In this document: positions 21,522-33,542 of the stretch, piece by piece
How positions within the stretch are numbered: the stretch's first letter is position 1
Layout of the letters: each line of letters starts with the position of its first letter
Source: Amanita rubescens
Lineage: Eukaryota > Basidiomycota > Agaricomycetes > Agaricales > Amanitaceae
Reading direction: 5' to 3'
Assembly (NCBI GenBank): GCA_015039365.1
Contig: WION01000013.1
Span: 434,001-498,000, forward strand
DNA: 64,000 nucleotides
Notes under the pieces: generated by a model
Seen by the model: only the letters and a program-made list of their open reading frames with translations
Told to the model about the DNA's origin: nothing
Databases searched by the model: none
Program-made: the position numbers and the translations under genes

Positions 21522-23973
21522 GCCTAGAAGGTGAGTCTGATACCTTGACTAGAGCCAGCTCGGGTTTATGATATGACGCTAGACTCTACCCTGCAACGGA
21601 AGCGTATCAGCGCTGCTTGTCAAAGAATTCAAAAGTTGAATGAAGCCTTGGATGAGGCGGAGAAACTTCTTCCTATTGATACGCTCGGCGTCGTCATGAT
21701 CGTTCACGGGGAAGAATATGCAGCTGACTACGTTTTCGGTGTGTCGCCAGCCCACGATGTTCCGGCAGTGGAATTAAAGACGTTTAAAAAGGCAGCCCGC
21801 TAGTAAAACTCGCGGTAGAGCCCACTGCAAAGCTGCAACGCTCCAAGAAGCTTTTGCTCTGACCCTCCGCGACACGTCCATGACTTTCCTCTTGCGATTC
21901 TGAGAAGAGTGTGATGTCATACGAAAGAAGTTCGAAAGTAAGAGGTCGGTTTCGCTTTATTTTCAAAGTTTTTTTATTCGCGCGCATGTAACAGGCTTAG
22001 TAGCTACGATGCCGCCATCGCGAAAGCGGAGAAGTTTAAAAACAGTAAGAAGGAGAAAGATCGTCGTGAAGCTGAAGAGGAACTAGAGAGAGCTCAATAT
22101 CGCTAGTTTGTCACCTTCTCGGTCGTCCTTGCGTTTGCTAACCTGGTCATCGCAGTGAGGAGGCATTGGAAGATGTTCATGCGCATATGCACGCCATTAA
22201 AGAGAATGAGATTGCACAACATCGCGGGCTTACTGCCTTTTTGGATATGGAGGTTAACTATGTTCAACAGTATCTTGATGTGTTGATGGACGTGAAAGCT
22301 GACTGGCAAACAAAGTTACGACCAATCCAGTTTTTATAATCATTGCACATTGCTTTCTAGGCCGAATAATATCCGAAGGCGAAATTCGTTGCGCAGTACA
22401 AGCACAAGACCGCCAAAACAGACGAAATATAGTTCACTCCGAGTGCCATCATCTATCGCACGGATTCTGCACCACTCCAGGAAGCTAGGCATGGCTCTTC
22501 GGATGAGGAAGACATTCCCACTTCGTCAATGAGGCGTAGCCTATCTCTCCGTCGGAAGTCGGAAGCCGTAAGCAAGGCACCTTCCGCTCCGAATTCGAGA
22601 CCGGGCTCCCGTGCTCCTTCCAGGACGTCTAGGAATCGTTCGGACAGCTCGGTTACGATCGGTGAAAGGGATAAAAATTCCGAAAAAGACAAGCCGAAAC
22701 TCGGCAAGCAGAAATTTGTCCGTGCTCTTAGAGATTTTGAAGGCTCTCCAGACGAGTTGTCTTTCAAAGCCGGAGATGAAATCATTGTAATCAATGAAGT
22801 ATTAGAGGAATGGTGGCTAGGATCACTCAACGACCAGACTGGACTATTTCCCACCACATATGTCGAGGTGCTATCCATGTGCAGGTCCACGACGGCTGAT
22901 GTACATACACTCACAACCTTGTCACTACAAGCGCACCGAAGAAGTCTATCCAGCCGCCCCCACCGCCACCCCTGCCCTGACGTTCATCCACTATTCCCTC
23001 ACTGACTCCGCCAATACCGGAACGTAGACTGCATGGACTGAAGCCGACGGCATCGATGCCGACTGTATCGTCGTTCAAGGATGGTCAACGTGGTTATGAC
23101 AGGTCTCCGTTTGAGAGCGCGAGCGAGCTGGCGAGCAATAGAGCCGAGGCGGGTACCCATTTTAAAGAAGACTTGTACAAATACCCGAATCAGTGTAGGC
23201 ATTGGTTGGTGTCGATGAGTGTATGTTAGGTGTACTGCCTCCTATACTCGCGTTGTTTATTATCAATAGTTTATATTCGTATTGTATATCATAGCGGGCT
23301 AGGTACGATACATTGTTTAGTGAAAGATATAATGCAATGCAGCAGGGTTAGGCCCTACGATAAGCAATTTATGCAAGTCACGAAGATGATGTATATAGAT
23401 ATGTTGTCGGGTAATGTGGATGGCTTCGGGATTGGCCAGGATTACAATGTCGACAAGTCGGAGCAATGCGACGAACACACCCGAGTCATCCGACCACAGT
23501 TGAAAATACCATGGGAAGACTCAAGCAGGTACAGGAACTCTCTTTCTGACAGACACGTTCTCCTTTTCAACCGCAGGTATAATGGCCATCGAGCTGTTCA
23601 AGTTGCCAGAAGATCCTTTGGAAGCGAATGTCCCAGAAGGTACACGTCGACTAGAAGCAAGAATAGTGGACGATGTACCAGGAGCTGGCGCCTGGGTGGG
23701 AGCTGATGAGGGCCTTGACATCGGGGTAGGTGTTGAAATTGAGACGCGAGGCTTCGCCAACGGAGGTTCCTTGGACACTTCTATTTTTCGTGATGCCCGA
23801 GAACCCATGACAGCATTGACTCGCGTGCTCTTGCCTAGCGTTGATATCCTGATTGCCGAGGATGTCAAAATAGAGTCTGAATGGAACTTCCGATGATTGT
23901 CAAGCACGGAATCTCTGCCACTTGCGTCGGATAGGGCGGAAGACGGGCGAGGCACAGGTGTGATATCCAATGC
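21522..23973. repeat. Large duplicated block, right copy
   Basis: Matches 8907-11845 from CTAGAAGGTGAGT onward. It lacks two internal stretches present in the left copy, corresponding to about 10101-10265 and 10440-10740. Similarity on the right ends in the coiled-coil gene, which continues intact only on this side. Confidence 0.85.
21530..23028 (+). pseudogene. 5'-truncated, frame-broken BAR-SH3 copy
   Basis: Exons 1-3 are missing. The BAR helix KLNEALDEAEKLLPIDTLGVV is present. The next exon then has two extra bases (CTCGCGGTAGAG against CTCGGTAGAG), and a TGA replaces part of the block after LLRF. The linker is deleted, so KDKPKLGKQKF runs straight into the SH3 domain, which is itself intact through GLFPTTYVE. 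The tail after the SH3 domain is deleted and shifted. It is not a functional gene. Confidence 0.85.
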
Positions 23974-25715
23974 CGTGTCATAGCGATGGCGCGTTTTGGG
24001 TAGTTGAGCAGGCGTAGTACCTGCAGTGCCTCGCACGCCTTGTCGTCGCTTCATCTAATTACATCGGTCAGCCACCCTCACCGCGAAGTCGTAAGCCAAC
24101 ATACCAGTTCCAACTCTTGTTGCTTCGAATCTAAAGCAATATTGAGGCCGACAATGTCATCTTCTTTCTGTTCGAGCTGCTTCGTCATCTGAACCACCTT
24201 AACTTCCTTATCCGCGCTGTCTTGCTGCAACGTATGTACTTGTCTCCTCAGCCTTTCGACTTCTTCTTTCAGGCCGGAAACCCTATCCTTATTGGTCTTG
24301 TTCTCGACATCGAGCTCGGCTTTGATCCGCACGGTTTCTTCGAGGTGCGCCCTGGCCTCGGCAGCCTGCTCTACCGCTTCATGGACTTTCCTTGTCCGTT
24401 CATCAAGTTCGCGAGATTGACCGCGCCTCAGGGCGCTCAGCTCCTCACGGAGTTGCTCCATCTCTTCTTCGCGTTGCAGAGCACGTATTGAGTATTCGGA
24501 AAGTTCTTGATCCTGATGGCGCAAGTTCTCCTCCAGTCGAGATACGCTCTCTGTGGTGAATTTATGCTCCTGGTCCAGCTCCGTAATACGGTCTTCACGT
24601 TCTTGTAGCGCATTTGTCAGCTCATCCACCTGCTCACGCTCTTGCTGCAATTGCTCCTCGAGCTATCAAGTGCATGTAAGCGAATAGAGCTTGGTCCTAT
24701 ATTCTTTGCTTACCTGATCGCGATCCTTCTCGAGTACCTCCTTCTCATTCCACACTGCTTGCAACTCGTTTTCAAGCTCGTTCCGTTTGGCCTCGCTTTC
24801 CTGCCACTCAATGTCAAGGCTCGTTGCCCTGTCATTGAGAGTCGCCAGTTCGCGCTTCAAAGTTTCTTTTTCCGTGTTCAACCGTGCCCGTTCTTTCTCT
24901 AGCGCATTGAGCTTTTCTGATGCCTTCTCAGTATGCTGCCATTGGGCTTCCAACTCGGCTCTGAGCATAGGGTACTCCTCCTTCACGGGACAATTCTTTA
25001 AACTTCTCCACTTCGTACTCCTTCTCTTTGGCGAGATGCTCGAGTTTTGTCATTTCCTCCTTGAACAATCTCTCCACCTTCGTCCACTCCGCCTTCTCTC
25101 TCTGCAAGTCTGCAATTTGGCAGTGCAACGTTCGCAACGCCTCCCCATGCTGGTCGTCCGTAACGCTCCTCTCCACGCTTCCCTTCATCGGGTACCTCCA
25201 ACTCTTCGAGATTTCTCACATTCCTTTCGAGTTCTTGCACCTTCTTCTGCCACGTCTCAAACACCATTCTTCTTCTTGTTCTCCTCCTCATTCCATGCCT
25301 GCGATCTTCTTATTCAAAATTTTCACCATCTCGTCCCGAGCACGCAAGTCGACTTCGTACTGCCCACACAGCTCGGTTTGAATTGTCAATTGAGTCTGAA
25401 GAGAGTATATGATATTCTCCTCTTTCGGAATTTTGCGTACGGGTTGTTGCGGCGGAGTTGTCGGTACCACCGTAGCCCTGCGACAGTGTAGGACATTTTG
25501 GCGCGCACGCTAAACGGTCCTGTTTCGACTTGCTGATTTGAGAAAAGCGTCAAAGGCACGTCGTTGATGTTAACCTCTTGGTGGGTGTCCAGTAAGAGAC
25601 GTAGTCCTTGCGTGGAATACAGTATCGCTGCGCGCCCGACTACGACTCTTGCTTGGTGGCGTGAGCGTAACAACGGTCGGCGAAGGGTCGGATCCTAGAA
25701 TTGGACGCTGCCATT
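23521..25715 (-). pseudogene. Long coiled-coil protein (spindle/cytoskeleton-like), 5' half frame-broken
   Basis: The C-terminal half is clean. The heptad-rich exon 24986-24712 (KEKETLKRELATL-type sequence) splices in frame to LEEQLQQEREQVDELTNAL. This coil runs to 24119 and splices to MKRRQGVRGTAGTTPAQL and a Ser/Pro-rich tail ending KRVPVPA at 23521. The N-terminal half is clearly the same gene (GSDPSPTVVTLTPPSKSRSR, EENIIYSLQTQLTIQTELCG, WQKKVQELERNVRNLEELE, LKTLHCQIADL-like coil), but its frame changes at about 25590, 25305, 25180 and 24975 without matching splice sites. Either it is decaying or only a shortened protein is made. The exact cellular role is unknown; long fungal coiled coils of this layout often act at spindle poles or on microtubules. 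Confidence 0.6.
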
Positions 25716-25928
25716 CGGATTCTTTTGATTTGGTTTCACTTGCGACGAAGAGTGCTCACCTTGAACTTGGAATGGCTTTAAGGTCGAACTAATCCTTGCC
25801 CTCATACCTAAGGCTCGGTAGATACGCGTCGCGCTCAACCACGTCGTAGCCACGTGACCGCGTTACGCGTGCGAAAAAAAAAGATAGTAAGATACCAGGG
25901 TGAGGAATCACATTCACCGTGAACTTCG

Positions 25929-28065
25929 ATGGCAAAGCTCGCCGCCAAACTTGCTCTCGCCAATGCTGGTGAGCTCTTTCATCAGTCATTCTAGTATAGT
26001 TAGTGATCACGTTCATGCAGACCCTGCCAACTGGACATGGGCGGATTATCAACGCAGACATTTCGAAGAAAATCCCGTTTGGCAACAGTTCGCAGACAAG
26101 TGGCGCAATAATGAGGACTTGAATCGGGAGGACCCCTCTGATATAACGCTTGATAATCTTGCTCTACCGGCATCTGGAGACGATAGTCTCATGATTCGCA
26201 ACTGTTACGTGGAGGCTGAGAAGTTCGTTTGGAAGATTGCCCTGAGCTCGCCTCGCACAGGAGTGATTATCACCGGTCAACCCGGAATCGGTATGATTAT
26301 TTCATGTATTTCTGTACGCCTTTGCCGAGACATTTATAGGGAAAACGCTTTTCATATGGTACTTACTTGTCAAACTCCTAAAGTTCGAAACAAGTTATCC
26401 TACTTCATGTACCTGGTGCAAATGTACTTTTCTACCATGACGGTGTTTACCTTGCCTCAGCAAACGCAAACAACTATCACCTCCCCTCCCCCGGCGCCGG
26501 TTCCTTCATTTGGTTACTATTTGATCTTAGTCCAGAGGAGACGGTTCCGGCATGTGTGTTTCATCCCCAATGTTTCCCTGTGCAAGGTCCATCACCCAAT
26601 CCGAGCCTTTATAATTGGCGGAAGCAGCGAGGCCCTGAGTACACCGTGTTCCCGTTATGGACTCTCGATGAGCTCGATCGCGCGTAAGATATTATTTGAT
26701 AGATTTCCCATTTCTCAAGCGTTTTCTATGCAGCGCACGGGGTTCTCACGAATTTAAGGCGTTCTCAACGTACTTGAGCAATGTGATACGGAGGGAAAAC
26801 TGGAAAGATCCAGAATTCTTATCAACAGTTACCAACCCTGGTCTTGTTGAGTTTCTCCAGAAAATTTGCCAGGAAGAAAGACCGCCCGAATCATTCAATG
26901 AGGCTTTCGACATCCTGTTGAACGGTCTTGTTTCACGCTTCGGAGTCATACCCCGACAGGTTTTCAGAGCAATGTTCGACAGCTTCAACAAAGTAGTGGA
27001 GGTCCACGACAGCGCGCTTACTATGTCCTTCGAGGAACTGCAGAAGGCTGCGGATGGCTTAGCTCGTGATGACCCATTCGCAGACGTGAAAGGCCCCTCG
27101 CACCGCGTCATCTCCCTCGACAACAGTCGGCACCCTTGAATCGAAGGTATTGCAAATTGACTTCTTGTCTCCAGTCGTTTCCGAGATGTTCTCAAAGCGA
27201 TTGTGGGATGAGTCACAGGTGACAGCACGCTCAATGATTAAACATTTCTTAGACATACCTCAAACGAGAGGCCTTGCAGACTCGATATTTAAGCCTTTCG
27301 CTCACCGTTGTATTGCCAATCCTGGCGAAACTGGTGGGACATGGGCCCTCAGACCGATGAGCAGTAGCGAGGACTCCAATAGCTTTGTCCTCCGTGACCC
27401 GGAGTCATCTGAAACGGTTCCCGGTTTCCCGCGAATCAAGCGAGAACTGCTTTCCTTCCAACCCAAGGATTTGGGACACCTCTACGACAACGCGTATTAT
27501 ACTCCGACTATAATCAACCATCTCCTCTTCGATTCTTTTATTATAGGTTTCTCTACCCCACCCGAGGCTCAACATCTTTGGCTCCTGCAGATGACATCTA
27601 CTTTGCATAAAGGTTTGCAAAAGGGATATCTCGTGGCACAAGATATCATCGAACGAATCCAACAGCAACGTGGACCTGGTCAACCCTCCCAAGAAAAGAA
27701 GCCAGACCCGAAGGGGAAAGGGCAAGGCAGAAGAGCCACTGTCAGTTGAGGTAAACTACGTCCTCGTCCGTCCTGCTGGTGAGAGGGAATATAAATGGGT
27801 CCTTCCGGAGGGTTGGGAACAGCAACGAAATGTTTACCTCCTGGAGTTGCCCCTGGATCACGAAGTAGACCAGAAGACTCGGAAGAGGAAGGCATCAACA
27901 TCCGCATCTACCAGATCAAAGCGACCACCAAAGGAAACGAAGGCGTCAACGTCTGCAACTACCAGATCAAAGCGGCCGTCGAAGGAAACGAAGGCGTCAA
28001 CGTCTGCAACTACTAGTACAAGGCGGTCAACGAGGCTCAAGAACGTCGGTGAGGTTGAAGAATGA
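25929..28065 (+). pseudogene. Crinkler/RHS-like P-loop NTPase, frameshifted
   Basis: Starts MAKLAAKLALANA, then DPANWTWADYQRRHFEENPV after a 50-nt intron. A Walker A motif forms across an intron as TGQPGIG-KTLFIW. The frame slips by one base near 26385, resuming as KQVILLHVPGANVLFYHDGV, then SLYNWRKQRGPEYTVFPLWT. After an intron at 26687-26734 it reads FKAFSTYLSNVIRRENW. A second one-base slip near 27108 restores SPSTTVGTLESKVLQIDFLS. It ends NYVLVRPAGEREYKWVLPEG, then a Lys/Ser/Thr repeat tail. The order (N-terminal recognition segment, P-loop, C-terminal nuclease-like region) fits Agaricomycete proteins related to Crinkler and retrotransposon-hot-spot families. Two unexplained frameshifts suggest loss of function. 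Confidence 0.6.
27890..28040 (+). repeat. Short in-frame tandem repeat in the tail of the P-loop gene
   Basis: A roughly 48-bp unit recurs, encoding KASTSATTRSKRPSKET-type sequence (basic, Ser/Thr-rich). It could act as a nuclear-targeting or DNA-binding tail. Confidence 0.6.
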
Positions 28066-28069
28066 TCAC

Positions 28070-29280
28070 ATAAATCTCAACCGGCTAGTACTTGTACTGT
28101 GATTCGAATATGTATATGTACATCCACGACGATGAACGCGTCCAAGCGCTGTTGCGCGATACATACATTCTCCGCCAGACTCTCAGGCACTTATATTTAA
28201 ATTATCCCCACATCATCCCACCCATCTCCAGCAATGGCATCCCTCAGTCCTCTCGACTCCCACTCCCCATCCCTTTCACCCCTCCTCCTCATCTCGTCGC
28301 CTCACGGACCCTCTTCCACCCGTCCCAGGCCCACCAGGTGTCTGGGGGACCGACAAACTGTGATCACGACCGTCCAGCTTTGCTTCCTCCCCTCTCTACC
28401 GTCTTTGACCAACCCCGGAAGAAGAACATAGGCCGGAAGTTGATTTCAATCAAGACAGTAGGTTAGGCTAGCTTCCTGTTATACCTTACATAACCGCTCC
28501 AAAGTTCAGCGAGGGCCCGAGGCACCGCACACACTTGTCATCTTGCCGACTGCAAACGACGAGCCTCAAGACCAGCTCGCCGCGCCTCATGCAGCTGACA
28601 CACGCACTTGCCATTCTGCCCACTGCCGACCAGGTGCATTTGCCCTCGCACCGGCAGCGCTTAGATTTGGAAATGCCATCGTCTCTTTCTGGAGCTCCCG
28701 TCTAGGCCGTCCGCTGCCTGGATGCCTTCAATCATTACAAGCACCTGTGTTTTTCGCGTCCTGGTCTCAGCTAACACACGCACTTGTCCACGAGCCCTAC
28801 CTGTTCTGTTGTTTTCCGTTCCCGCCTCCATGGTCCACCGGAAGCATGACTGGTGTCGCATGTCTCGGCTCATGTCTGTTGCTTGCCCAGCGTGTGTGTC
28901 CTCGAGCGTCACATCGCACGACACGGAATTCTACGACCAATTGAAGAATCTGGCGGAGGGAATTGACCAGCATGGCTGGAGGTTCGTGACTAGTACCCAA
29001 GATCACGCAGACGCCGACTATGTCCTGACTCGAGTTTATAGGTACCTCTTCATATTAAATGCAATAGTAGGGGGAGGAGTGTCGCAGCTAGTCAATGTAC
29101 ACTGGGGAGTTGGTGGCCAGGTAATTTGAACTTGAATGCAATTCCAATCTGTGCGGCGGGACACGTGGAACTGAAAGAAACTGTCTCTGCTATAACATAA
29201 CTGATGTCTTGGACATGTATTTATAGTGTATTCGGTATACATGTTTCTACGCTTTCTAACAAAGAAGGCCTCACCACCAA
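28070..29280. other. Spacer with unassigned open frames
   Basis: C-rich sequence near 28200-28450 and scattered ACACGCACTTG words near 28600 and 28770. A plus-strand stretch about 28915-29040 reads EFYDQLKNLAEGIDQHGWRF and looks coding, but I could not build a gene around it. Confidence 0.35.
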
Positions 29281-31004
29281 TCACACGTGTCCTATGATGG
29301 TGCGAGGCTTGTACGGTTCTTCCAAGTATTTCATTTCTTCTGGAGTCAGCTGGACGTTCACCGCCGCTTGGGGAAAAAAGTCAGAAAAACTACAAAAACA
29401 GAATAGATGCGGCGCACCAATGAGTTCTTTCAAGTTCTCCAAGGACGTGGAACCAACAATAGGAGCCGTTACATCTATCCACAAGAATAGGTTAGTATTC
29501 AAATGATGGGATCTGGTTAGACATGCTTTCTCGGTTCATGATCCAAGCTAGTGCAACTTGTGCCATGCTTATGCCTTTCTTTTTAGAAATTTCTTCGACA
29601 CGATTGACGATATCCGAGGTGGCGTCCGAGTTTACAACAGCCGCGACAAGGCTAAGAAGTACGATTAGTCAACATTGCGAAATAGGTAGTTCGAGCATAC
29701 CGGTCCGTTTGGCCACGCACAGTGACCTCGGAGACTGGGCGAGTCAAGACGCCGCGACCTAGGGGTGACCAGGGGATAGAACCAACGCCCAAGTGCTGAA
29801 AAAAAACTCAATCAACGGACATGACTAAGCTAATCATTACTTACCTTCAAAGTTGGGTAGAGTTCACGTTCATCTTCTCTGTACACCAAGCTGTAGTGAT
29901 TTTGCATCGAAATGAAAGGTGTCAGATTGTGTGTGATAGCATAATCTGTTAGTATTATTAGTGCTCTTCTTGAGCGTCCATTTGATGTATTGCGTTGACG
30001 AGCTTACTTTGCATGGCATGGACTGAGAAACCAACAATGGTAAGTTGTACTATGAATCAAACAATAATGCTCACATTGCCAAGCCCAGCAGGACGACATG
30101 CCAATATAACGCACATATCCCGCTTGAACAACGTCATGAAGAGCGCGCATCTATTCTGACGTTAGCATAGCTTGAATAGTCCGGACATGATGAACTTACT
30201 ATTTCCTCGATTGGCGTATTGGAGTCGAAACGGTGACCTAAATAACGGTAAGCAAGCTGATAAGTGTCCTTAAACGTTTCCGAGGGCGTACATTGCAAGA
30301 CGTCAATGTAATCGAGCTGGAGACGCTCCAAGCTTTGCTTGACTGAGTCAAAGATATGCTACAGAGATAATATTGTTAACCCATAAAGTTCTGGTGAAGG
30401 ACCAGGTCAATCCTACTTTGCGGCTCAGCCCATATTGGTTGACATATCCTTTTTCTTCTGGGTTGGCTAGAGGGCCAGCAAAAACGATATCATTTGTGCG
30501 ACCGCAGACGTAGTATAACTGGACGGCAATCAACGTTGCATAGATTCGTCAAGATGCGGTATAGTACCTTTGTCATCACTACGATTTCTTCACGAGGCAA
30601 GTTCAATTTCTTGATAGCTCTGCCTAGGATAATTTCAGATAGACCATTCGAGTACGCCTTGTAAAGAAACATTTGAGTATCTCTAGCAGGTTCAACTTTA
30701 TGACCCTCACATTGGCCGTGTCAAAGGTGTTGATGCCTGCTTCATACCTAAACCTGGGTTTCAGATTCTATGATATCTGTAGAATCTGCACAAACGCACG
30801 CGAATTTGATGTGCTCAATTGCTTGCTCCTCAGGCAGCACCCATTTTTGCCATTCGGGAGAACCGTATGACATGGTTCCCAAGATGATCTTGGAAACCTT
30901 GAGTCCCGATTTTCCGAGACGCACTGCAGGAGTTAGTCATGAACCTAGGCTCAGCTAAGTGGCATCATACCGTAGGGCATTGTTTTCTTGACTAAGGCCG
31001 ACAT
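29281..31004 (-). CDS. Aldo-keto reductase (NADPH-dependent, AKR fold)
   Basis: Multi-exon cytosolic oxidoreductase that reduces aldehydes or ketones. It starts MSALVKKTMPYG, then VRLGKSGLKVSKIILGTMSY, the first strand of the TIM barrel. The active-site exon contains the family Y in VYSNGLSEIILGRAIKKLNL with the catalytic lysine in EEIVVMTK; LDYIDVLQC follows, then the substrate-side segment NTPIEEI, and YVNQYGLSRK. The cofactor-binding end is APIVGSTSLENLKELI, VQLTPEEMKYLEEPYKPR, stopping at 29281-29283. The sequence is closest in style to the fungal aryl-alcohol-dehydrogenase-like AKR9 group. All parts are present and no frame break was noticed. Confidence 0.85.
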
Positions 31005-31056
31005 GGTTAATTCTGTTCGTTGGGGGAAAGTTTTAGGATGCCGCGGCCGCGGCGCT

Positions 31057-31066
31057 CCTTTTATAA
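31057..31066 (-). promoter_or_regulatory. TATA box of the aldo-keto reductase gene
   Basis: On the minus strand TTATAAAAGG lies about 55 bp upstream of the start codon at 31004. Confidence 0.5.
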
Positions 31067-31069
31067 GTT

Positions 31070-32277
31070 ACCCCGGGCCGTAGCAGAAGTTCTCATCGAT
31101 AAATATAATCGATGGTGTTCGGCTTAAGGTGGGTCAGACGGTGGTCTGCACAACGTAACCAGCTTCGATGGGGTCCGGAGAACAAGGCGAGTTCAGATTT
31201 GAGACTTGGCACGTATTCGGTTTCCTGGGTGGGAGATTTCAGTGAGATATGTACTTCCTTGTACTTCGCGTCGGCGATTAGTCGAGAGTTGAGCTTATTC
31301 GTAGCGCCGATTAGATCACGCAGACAAAGCAAGGTTGAACCTATGTAGCGGACTAGGCAGAGTCCCTTGCCACATCATCAACTTTCACTTTCATGAAGTT
31401 TATTCCCTCTTCTCCATCGTGATATTCTTTAGGTAAAAAAGGTTTTGGCGGGCATTGGTGAGTAGACACAGTTCTTACCATGCGTTATCCTTCATGCTTC
31501 TTCGTAATGGAATACTCCCAGTGGCGCTTCAAGCTTCACGTTTCATCAACATCCTTGGCACGGTGAATGGTATTCGTTCGTTATTCGGATGATGTTGTTC
31601 GGAGGCGTGAATACAGCACCGGTACGATCAGAGGCTAAAATTGTTAGCATCGGGACCAATTACATAACTCTGCCCGTGTGTCCCGGCGTTCTGAATCTGA
31701 ATCTTCTGATGACACGCAAATTCACATTCGCACAGAATACGAATCATTTTACCACACACTAAATTTGTAGGGAGAAGCAACTTCAAGGTGGGGATAGTGT
31801 CACGCTGGGTTTAATAATCGAAATATGCCTTCTTCGGTAGCGTTAGATTGGGCACGTCATCATGATATATAATGGGGATCCATTTCGAGTCTTTGCTATC
31901 GCTGTGTCCTTTGAGGTGGAAGGATATAAAGAAGGTGGCTGCGATCCTGGTAGTACGCGCGAAGAAAGCAAAAGCGGGGGGCGGTGTAACTATACTGTAT
32001 ACATGTAGCGCCGCAGGCAGAAAAAAAAAGGAATTAATTAATTAATTTCTGTACGAGAGAGTGTGGGAGAGAATGTCCAAAGGCATCAGGTCCTGGCTGC
32101 CTAAAGTGGCAGGCCAATTGAAACTCACCGCCTCGTCAAGCTCACACTTAGGGACTTACTGAGAGTCCTTCGTAGCAAGTGCGATCATGCTGATAGGGTT
32201 TAAACTACCTAAGGCCAAGATAAGGTACTAACTTTAAAATTGACTAAGTACCCCTTTTTGTGAGCACCTCGAGCAAA
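31070..32277. other. Intergenic region with two dispersed repeats
   Basis: Holds a 79-codon minus-strand frame (31093-31332) of unknown meaning, a 108-bp copy of part of a membrane-protein gene (31869-31976), and a TTAATTAATTAAT-containing repeat at about 32015-32070. No complete gene recognised. Confidence 0.45.
31869..31976 (-). pseudogene. 108-bp fragment of a small membrane-protein gene
   Basis: Matches 37191-37298 with four mismatches by eye. On the minus strand it reads AFAFFARTTRIAATFFISFH and LKGHSDSKDSKWIPII. The rest of the gene is absent. Confidence 0.75.
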
Positions 32278-32983
32278 TTATCTTCTGAAAGAATTGTTAA
32301 CTAGTATTCGAAACAAGGTAAATGGCAGCTCACCTTGAAAAGCTACTGAACATATCATGGATGAGGGCGCGGTACATTGGGTGCGAGGTGGGAAGCCCCA
32401 TAATGGCATCAGTGTACTGCGAATACTCCAAAGTGGATTGAGCCTTCGATGCTTCCCATCCACCTAATTTCTTGGTGTAATCAATCGCCATCGCCATTCC
32501 TCGGGAAACTTCCTGTTCAAGTTTCACATCAAACTCCTTTGCCATTGCTGTCTCTTCAGCTGCCCATTCTGTCTTGTTGTAATCTTTGATTTTCCTGGTT
32601 ATTCGACCACTGTGTCCAATTATACAATCTCTCTTCCCTGGAACAAAGAGAAAGAACCAGACTTCATCGACGTAGGTCATGTAGAAACGGGGCCCGACTC
32701 GACAGGTTGGGCCGGTTGGGGTTGCAGCTTTGAGCCCGAACTCGCTGATGTCCATGAGAACTGTGAGGATATCGGACTCAAAGTATCCGAAGAATTTTGA
32801 CTCGTCGAACATTTTTGCGAGGTCTGCGATGGTTTCTGGGAGAGGCCTGGTCGTTTCATTCTCCCAATCATATCCATATTTGTCTAAGAGGGCCTTCTTC
32901 ATTGCCTCCGGAACGCGGGCCCAATTGATTGGGATGGTAGCCGCGGAAGCGGGAATGTAGCGAAGCATGGATGGGTCTCCCAT
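32278..32983 (-). CDS. Hypothetical protein, about 217 residues
   Basis: The open frame starts MGDPSMLRYIPASAATIPIN and is unbroken through KALLDKYGYDWENET, FESDILTVLMDISEFGLKAA, YMTYVDEVWFFLFVPGKRDC and MGLPTSHPMYRALIHDMF. A final 52-nt intron would change the ending to SSFSRR with a stop at 32278-32280. No signal peptide, membrane segment or domain I recognise. Composition and length suggest a real, soluble globular protein. Confidence 0.55.
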
Positions 32984-33238
32984 TGTAGAGCGAACGTAAA
33001 GGAGAGGACCTGCCCAGTGAGCTTAAACAGTGTCTTGTGCATGGTCTCGGCTAAATCCGCGCCAGGAAGACTCCTTTCAAAGGCGCACACCGTGAGTTTC
33101 ACGTGAGACCTTCCTTACAGATGATGAACGCCTTCCACACGCGCTTTTTGGCGCCCTCCATCATTCTGCTTTCGCAATGTCCACTAAGTTCGCAACAATC
33201 ATGCTCGCTTCACTGAACCAACGGAGATTCTGAAAACG

Positions 33239-33535
33239 TTGATTCACTCACAGGACTTCGCTCAGAGGGGCATGGATCCATCCGGGAGATCTACTTCCAG
33301 TACTGACATTGATTGGCCTCATCCAGTGTGCTCTTGCCCAACTCTCCGGACCTTTTTTACTCCAATCACCTTTTCATTCGAATGGGTCGCTTATGCGTTC
33401 GGATGCCTCGCTCTAGCCCTCGGAGGTGAAAGGCTTATGCCGGAACCTTCGTCGTCTATTGTTATTAATGGAAAAACTGGGTACGCTCTTGGGCCGTGCA
33501 GCTGCTGCCTTGCTGATGCTGTGATGGATGGTTAA
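33239..33535 (+). CDS. Possible gene fragment, unidentified
   Basis: The frame contains TFSFEWVAYAFGCLALALGG and PEPSSSIVINGKTGYA, which resembles a segment shared by Agaricomycete accessory proteins of unknown function. No start or supporting exons are evident. Confidence 0.25.
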   Translation: MIHSQDFAQRGMDPSGRSTSSTDIDWPHPVCSCPTLRTFFTPITFSFEWVAYAFGCLALALGGERLMPEPSSSIVINGKTGYALGPCSCCLADAVMDG

Positions 33536-33542
33536 TTATTAG

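Noticed and set aside
24787..25491. 234-codon plus-strand frame, Ser/Leu/Phe-rich
   Set aside because: It is the antisense of a heptad-rich coiled-coil gene; the reverse complement of Glu/Lys-rich codons gives Ser/Phe/Leu-rich frames.
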